A program made the position numbers and the translations under genes. The notes under the pieces were generated by a model. It searched no databases. It had not been told where the DNA came from and was given only the letters and a program-made list of their open reading frames with translations. DNA of 22,142 nt, from positions 1 to 22,142 of the forward strand of contig SXIE01000362.1 in assembly GCA_005772945.1 (NCBI GenBank), given 5' to 3'. Positions 16,610 to 22,142 of this stretch are shown here, one piece after another; within the stretch, counting starts at the first letter, position 1; every line of letters begins with the position of its first letter. Source of the stretch: Pseudomonadota bacterium (GTDB taxonomy: Bacteria; Myxococcota; UBA9042; PHBI01).

Positions 16610-16625
16610 TGAGCAAGTGTGCTCT
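16610..16625 (+). promoter_or_regulatory. Inverted-repeat site upstream of lipoprotein 2
   Basis: TGAGCAAGTGTGCTCT matches GAGCA-NN-TG-TGCTC exactly and lies 234 bp before the lipoprotein 2 start and 108 bp from the site at 16502. GGCCGG precedes it by a few bases, as it also does (on the minus strand) at the 8312 site, and AT-rich sequence follows both. The shared flank suggests common descent or a longer composite operator. Confidence 0.55.
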
Positions 16626-16699
16626 ATTTGCGAATCCGCCGCGCTTGCGCTTTGACCCGTCCGTGCCGGTCGCCGCACCGTCGGCTCACATTCACGGAC

Positions 16700-16727
16700 T
16701 TGGCGGCCGTCGTCGGTGTGGTACGGT
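16700..16727 (+). promoter_or_regulatory. Possible sigma-70-like promoter of lipoprotein 2
   Basis: TTGGCG (16700-16705), a 16-bp gap and TACGGT (16722-16727) form a moderate match to a vegetative promoter downstream of both inverted-repeat sites. It would give a 5' leader of about 125 nt before the ATG at 16859. No other obvious gene lies in 16390-16858. Confidence 0.3.
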
Positions 16728-16858
16728 CGTCGCGCAAACCGTCAAACCAGCACGCCGGCCCGCCAAGCGCGAGCCTCACCGCGCGGCGTCCCTCGCCCCG
16801 CCGCATCGTCCCTGTGTCCTTCGACTGCCACGCGCTGAATCGTTGGATGGAGTTCACC

Positions 16859-19800
16859 ATGACCGATCATCTCATTCATCTCGGATCCCGGGCCCCCGCA
16901 CGACTTGCGAGCCTCCTCGTCGCGGGCCTCGTCGTGCCCATGGCCGCCTGCGGCTCGGACGACAAGAAGCGCATCGGCGATCTCTGCGGCGACAGCGGCG
17001 AGAGCTGCGCGTCGGGGTTCTGCTACGAAGGTCAGTGCCTCGATCCGGCGTCCGACAACGATGGCGACGGTCTCATCAACGGGCTCGAAGCGCAGCTCGG
17101 CTCGAACCCGCTCGCCCGCGACTCGGACGCGGACGGGGTCGACGATGGCGATGAGCTCGACACGCAGCGGGCGAACATCGACAGCGACCGCGATGGCAAA
17201 CCCAATGTCCTCGAGAGTGCCACCGCCGACGCCGACAGCGACTGCATGCCGGACCAATATGACCCCGAAAACAAGGTCGCGAACCCGGGCGGATGCTGGG
17301 AGCCCGCGTTCGTCGTGCCAGACGCGGGCGGCGTCGTTTCGCATTCGGAACCGTTCACCGTCCAGGTGCGCGTCACCGATCCGAAGGACGCCACGAACGA
17401 CTTCACCGGGTTCAGCGCGACCCTCAGCGTCGATGGCGTCGTCCCGACCGGCGCGGGCGAACGGCCCACCGTCGCCGTCCCCGCCAGCGGCCTCGTCAGC
17501 TTCGAGACGAGCGCGCGCTCGGGTCCGCACACGCTCGGCGTGACGGTCACCGACACGCACGGGATGCCGCGCCGCGCGGAACGCTCGGTGAACGTCAATA
17601 CGCCGCCCACGAAACCCGCGATCGCCGTCTCCCCCGAGCACCCGCAGACGACCGACGACTTGACCGTCAGCGTGACGACGCCCTCGACCGACACGACCTT
17701 CGCGGCCAGCGCCGGCGGCGCGGTGAGCTATACGTACGCGTGGCGGCGCCTCCCCGACGGGGACGTCTGGGCGAACGCGACGCTGCATGCCGATCGCACC
17801 ACGCGCGGCGACGTGTTCGAGGTCCTCGTCACGCCCGACGACGGCTTCGGGCCCGGGGAACCGGCGCGCGCCGAGGTCACGATCGTCGACAGCCCGCCGA
17901 GCTGCGACGGCGTCCTGCTGCTCCCCTCGACGACCTCGACGAGCCAACCGATCGATTGCCGCTGCGCCGGCTGGAGCGACCCCGACGGCGACACCGATCA
18001 GAGCACGTGTACGTTCGTCGACACCGCCACCGGCACGCCCATCGACACCGCTGGGTCCTGCACGCTGCCCGCCGCGGCGACCGAGCGCGGCATGGCGATC
18101 GGCTGCACCCTCACCCCCTCGGACGGCACGACCTCCGGCACCCCGGTCGCGAGCGTGGCCAACCAGAGCGTGCTCATCCTCAACAGCACCCCGACGACGC
18201 CGACCGCCGCGCTCACGCCCGACGCTGGCAACGCCGGGATGGACTTCGCGTGCAAGGTCGCGACGGACGCCACCGACGCCGACGGCGACACCCTCACCTA
18301 CACCATCGCCTGGCAGCTCGACGACGCGACGGTCTCCGCCTCGCCCTCCGTCCGGCCCGCGTCGCTCGGCGCGCGCAAGGGCGATACGCTCTGCTGCACG
18401 GTCGCGGCGTCCGACGGCAACGCGTCGTCGCCGGCCTCGACCGGGGCCTGCGTGACCCTGGTCAACGCCCCCCCCCGAGCTCGGCACGGTGCTCGTCCGC
18501 GTGGACGGCGGCAGCTTCCCCGCGACCCGTCGCGACGTTCTCCGCTGCGTGCCGCAGGATGCCGCCGATGCCGACGAGGACACGCTGACCGGCACCTTCG
18601 TCTGGTATCAGGGCGACGCCGTGATCGCGGGCGAGACGGGCGCGACGATGTCGGCCGCCGCGATCGCCGCGGGCACCGTCGTGAGTTGCAGCGCGAGTGT
18701 CTGTGACGACGACAACGCGTGCACCGCGGCCGTCACGAGCAAGACGGCCGCCACGATCGCGAACGCGCTCCCGACCATCAGCGCGGTGACGATCGTCGAC
18801 AGCGACGGCCAGGCTCAACGCGACGACGTCCTCACGTGCAGCTGGAGCGGCTGGGACGATCCCGATGGCGACCCCGAGACCGTCGCCTACGCCTGGCTCG
18901 TGACTCACGCCGCAGGCGGCGACCCGACCGTCATCGCCGGGGCGACGGCGGCCACGTTCACGGTCGACGCCGGGCTCGCCGTGGGCGACACCGTCGGCTG
19001 TCGCGTCACGCCGATGAACGGGAGCGAGGCCGGCCCGTCCAAGGACAGCGGGAACCAGATCCAGATCATCCCGTCGGTTCCGGTCGCGCCGGTCGTGGCG
19101 GTCAGCGCGCCGTCCGGTGCCGAGGGCGTTGCCACCTGCAGCATCGCGACGCCGGGCAAGTGGATCCCGAGCGACGCGGTCTGGACCTGGTACTGGTCCG
19201 TCAACGGCCAGCCCGAGGTCGCCGGCGCCGCCACGCGCGCCTCCGACGCCATCGCTGACTGCGATCTCTTGCGCTGCCGGGTGGCGATCGCGGCAACGGG
19301 CGTCGCGCTGGCCTCCAACACCGCGTCGCTGCAGATGCCGCTCGGCGCCGACTGCGATGACGGCAACGTGTGTACGTCGGCGGTCTGCTATCAAACCGGC
19401 GGCTGCCGCGCCATCCCGCAAGACGGCGACGCCTGCGACGACGGCGACCCCTGCACCGACCTCGAGCAGTGCTCGGACGGCAAGTGCGTCGGGACGGTCG
19501 ACACCTGTCGCGAAGAGCGCCTGAGCGTCGGCGCGACGGCTCTCGGCCATCCGTTTCTCGGCTCCGGTCCGACCGGCGGGTACGCCACGACCTGGCTCGC
19601 GAACGGGATCACCGGCGGCGTCGTCCGCGCGACCGACGGCGACCTGAGTCCGGTCGGCGAGGAGCAGCCCGTGGGCCCCGACTGGAGCAACATCGGGGCC
19701 TCGATCGCGTCGGGCCCGACCATCCTGCCCGACGGCACGATCATCACGTTCCGAAACGGCACCATGTACAACAACCCGTACTTCATGACGACGATGGGCT

Positions 19801-21857
19801 TCACGGTCTACCTCAGCCGCTGGTCGCCCGAGATGAACTTCATCGACGAGGTCGGAGCGGTCGGCTGGTACGTGCTCGGGTGGGACGGCGGCGGACGATT
19901 CGGCTCCTATCACCTCGAGGCGCTCGCGTTCTCCGACAACACCATGGGCGTCCTCAACGCGCTGAAGATCACGGCCGTCTACAACGGCGTGACCTACAAC
20001 AACTGGCACGAGCCCATCCGCTACCGCACGGTCGGAACGGACCTCGCGCTGGGCGCCGAGACGATCCTCGTCCCGACGTCCGACATCTTCGACGCGGCCA
20101 GCTGGGATGTCGCGTCGGTGCCCGACGGGACCAATGACGTCCTCGTCGTTTGGGCCGACGCCACGAACCAGAACGTCAAGGTGCAGCGCTTCACGCGCGC
20201 GGGCGTCGCGGTCTGGGCCGCTCCCGTCGCCGTCGCCGCCCAAGGCGCGGTCATCAACCAGATGAAGGTCGCGGGCTTCCATAGCGGTGGGTTCGTCGTC
20301 ATGTGGGAGGCACCCGGCGCCGACGGCAACGGCAAGGGGATCCTCGGGCAGCTCTTCGACCCGACGAGCGCCAAGCTCGGTGCGGCCTTCCAGGCCACCG
20401 CCGCGACCGCGGGCGACCAGGGACTCGGGGACCTCGGCGCGTTCTCCGACGGCCGCTTCGTCCTCGCCTACCGCGACGCGTCGGGCGCCACGCCGCGCTA
20501 TCTGGCGCGCACGTTCTCGGCGACCCCCACCGGCGCCGTCGGCGATACGACCGGTATCGTGAACGAGGTCTCGACGACCTCGGCCAACGTCCCTGCGCTC
20601 ACGGTCCTCTCGAACGACGACTACGTCGTCGCCTGGACCGACGCGACGAGCGTCATCTGGACGCGCCGCTATCACCCCGACAGCACGCCCTCGCCGGGTG
20701 CGGCCGAGTTCCGCGGCAACGACGACATCACCAACCACCAGGAGACCCCGAGCGCCGCCGGGACGGGAAGTGGCAACGTCATGGTCGCTTTCAGCTCCAA
20801 GGTGGGCCCGGCCGCGGCCCTGGGCACCGAGGTCGTCGCGCGCGTCTTCGACCCCGACGGGCTCGAGTTGCGCCCCGATCAAGTTCTCAACACGTTCACC
20901 AACGGCAACCAAACGACGCCGGCCGTCGGCGCAGGCAACGACGGCTTCGTCGTCGCTTGGACCAGCGACGGCGAGGACGGCGACGGAGAAGGCCTCTTCG
21001 CGCGCCGGTTCGACGACATGGGCCTGCCGCTCGCCGCGCCGTTCGCCGTCAACACGACGGCCGCCGGCTACCAGCACGAACCCGCCGTCGCGGCGGCCAA
21101 CGACGGAACGGCGGTGCTCGCCTGGACCGCCCAGGCGGACGCCACCTCGGTCGCGGATGTGGTCGTGCGCGTCTTCCCGCCGGGCGGCCCGGCCACCAGC
21201 GAGCTGATCGTCAACACGACCAGCGCGGGCTCGCAGGACCACCCGACGGTCGCGGTCGTCCCGTTCGCCGCGCAGGCGGTGGTCGCCTGGCAATCGAAGG
21301 ACGAGGACACCAGCGGCTACGGGATCTTCGTCCAGAAGGTCGGCTTCGATGGCACCAAGGTCGGGAGCCAGCTGGCGGCCAATACGACGCTCGCGGGCGA
21401 CCAGCGCAACCCGAGCATCAGCGTCGCGCAGAATGATACTTTCGCGGTTTGCTGGGAGTCGGTCGGCCAAGGCGTCGGCGCCAAGATCGCGGTCGTCTGT
21501 CGGCGCTTCAAGACGAGCACGATGGTGCCACAGGGAGCGGAGTACTTGCCGTTTGCGTACGGCAATGACCAAGCGACGCCGGTCGCGCGCTATCTCTCGA
21601 GCGGTGCGCTCGCCGTCGCGTGGGCCGGGCTCGGTCTCGACGCCGAGGGCTCCGCGATCCAGCTCGCGCGCGTCAACGCGGTCGGAGAGCGCGTCGCCCC
21701 GCGGGTCCTCGCCAACCGCTTTGTCCAGGGCGATCAGATCCGGCCCTGGCTCGTGCCGATGGACGACCGCCTCTTCGTCGGCTGGCAGTCCAATGGCCAA
21801 TCCGGAACGCCGGGACAGGGCGATATCTACTTCCGGATCCTGCCGCTGACGCCCTGA
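16859..21857 (+). CDS. Giant surface lipoprotein 2: TSP3 repeats, Ig-like domains, short Cys linker, propeller-type repeats; frameshifted in a C9 tract
   Basis: The ATG at 16859 (GGAG 6 nt upstream) starts a lipoprotein signal peptide with lipobox MAAC and Cys31. Residues 66-138 hold calcium-binding thrombospondin type-3-like acidic repeats (DNDGDG, DSDADGVDDGDE, DSDRDG). Ig-like domains follow, then a 9-Cys linker (frame-corrected residues 832-883) and a propeller-type repeat array to the end (about 884-1665, closing with DIYFRILPLTP). At 18468-18476 a run of nine C shifts the frame: with eight C, NAPP continues as ELGTVLVRVDGG and the whole 1665-aa protein is open. As written, the first frame stops at 18706 after 615 residues, with residues from about 540 onward out of frame. 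The GTG at 18489 has no ribosome site and is not a real start. The domain order and many segments match lipoprotein 1, for example LLLPS....SQ.I.C.C.GW.D.DGD, so the two are paralogs. Confidence 0.87.
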
Positions 21858-22142
21858 CGTGAGTCTCGTCCCCAGCGCGCCCGCAGCGTGCGGGGGGCTG
21901 CGGCCGGCCAGAGCACATGCGAGCGTGGAAATGGAGCACCTCTCGCCATGTCCGCGCACGCCCCGGGCCGCTATCACTTGGGCTGTCGGATCCCGGCGCG
22001 AATTCGTCGCCGCGCGCCCCGCGTTTTCAATGCAGAGGGTCCGGTCCGTCTTCGCGTCGTGGATGCCACGATCAAGGCAGCCAGTCGCGGAGGTCATGCG
22101 TGCAACCGTCTAACAACGTCAGATCCGATCGCCACAGAACCC
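21858..22142. other. Right-end spacer, no supported gene
   Basis: After the hairpin, GGCCGGCC followed by AGAGCA-CA-TG (21902-21919) resembles the left half and flank of the 16610 site, but the right arm reads CGAGC rather than TGCTC. An ATG at 21948 stays open to the window end for 65 codons, but many of its codons end in A or T, unlike the genes here, and no family resemblance is seen. A gene starting beyond the edge is possible. Confidence 0.5.
21873..21900 (+). terminator. Stem-loop downstream of lipoprotein 2
   Basis: Starting 16 nt past the stop codon, CCCGCA (21880-21885) pairs with TGCGGG (21889-21894) across a 3-base loop, extended by CAGC/GCTG pairs through a small internal loop. 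There is no T tract, so it is a possible terminator of the GC-rich type. Confidence 0.4.

Noticed and set aside
18489..21857. A separate gene starting at the GTG at 18489
   Set aside because: There is no ribosome site, no signal peptide, and the start falls inside an Ig-like domain that continues from the upstream frame.
18462..22097. A 1211-codon open frame on the minus strand opposite lipoprotein 2
   Set aside because: It is Arg/Asp/Val-rich without any domain and mirrors the codon bias of the real gene on the plus strand, where signal peptide, repeats and homology are clear.
21948..22142. The beginning of a new plus-strand gene
   Set aside because: Third codon positions contain far more A/T than in genes of this window, the putative ribosome site is 11 nt away, and the product is Arg-rich without resemblance to a family.

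Overview
The window is very GC-rich, with the strong third-position G/C bias that leaves long open frames opposite real genes. Gene content points to a myxobacterium-like member of Myxococcota/Deltaproteobacteria: giant Ig/propeller lipoproteins with Cys-rich linkers, a DUF4157 protein, a Ser/Thr kinase with a periplasmic TPR region, and an FHA-AAA-LuxR regulator. The taxonomy is inferred from these families, not from a marker gene. No tRNA, rRNA, CRISPR array or insertion sequence was seen.

Layout. (1) 1-2741, minus strand: the end of an operon with a 727-aa membrane-anchored coiled-coil protein followed by the N-terminal half of a MoxR AAA+ ATPase, which runs off the left edge. (2) 2966-8212, minus: a 1748-aa lipoprotein (signal peptide, Ig-like domains, 37-Cys linker, propeller-type repeats). 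(3) 8498-9981, plus: a DUF4157 (eCIS-core) protein fused to a calpain-like cysteine-protease domain, broken by one missing base in a G tract. (4) 9982-10623: a 642-bp non-coding stretch rich in palindromes and 22-bp tandem repeats. (5) 10624-11589, plus: a lipoprotein with a C39-like cysteine-peptidase domain. (6) 11791-14823, plus: a membrane Ser/Thr kinase. (7) 14827-16389, minus: an FHA / degenerate NtrC-like AAA+ / LuxR-HTH regulator that meets the kinase tail to tail, 3 bp apart. (8) 16859-21857, plus: a second giant lipoprotein, paralogous to (2) domain by domain, with one extra C in a C9 tract that breaks the frame. (9) 21858-22142: a hairpin and apparently non-coding DNA.

How it may fit together. 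The two paralogous lipoproteins point outward and bracket a block holding two secreted or exported cysteine-peptidase-like proteins, a kinase, and a regulator whose FHA domain belongs to a phosphothreonine-binding family. The motif GAGCA-NN-TG-TGCTC occurs exactly in the promoter region of the first lipoprotein and twice in the divergent regulator/second-lipoprotein promoter region, and with one mismatch upstream of the kinase. I found no exact copy inside a gene by eye. The working hypothesis is a kinase-FHA signalling module that controls surface lipoproteins through this operator. The shared motif and the paralogy are seen directly; the regulatory link is inference.
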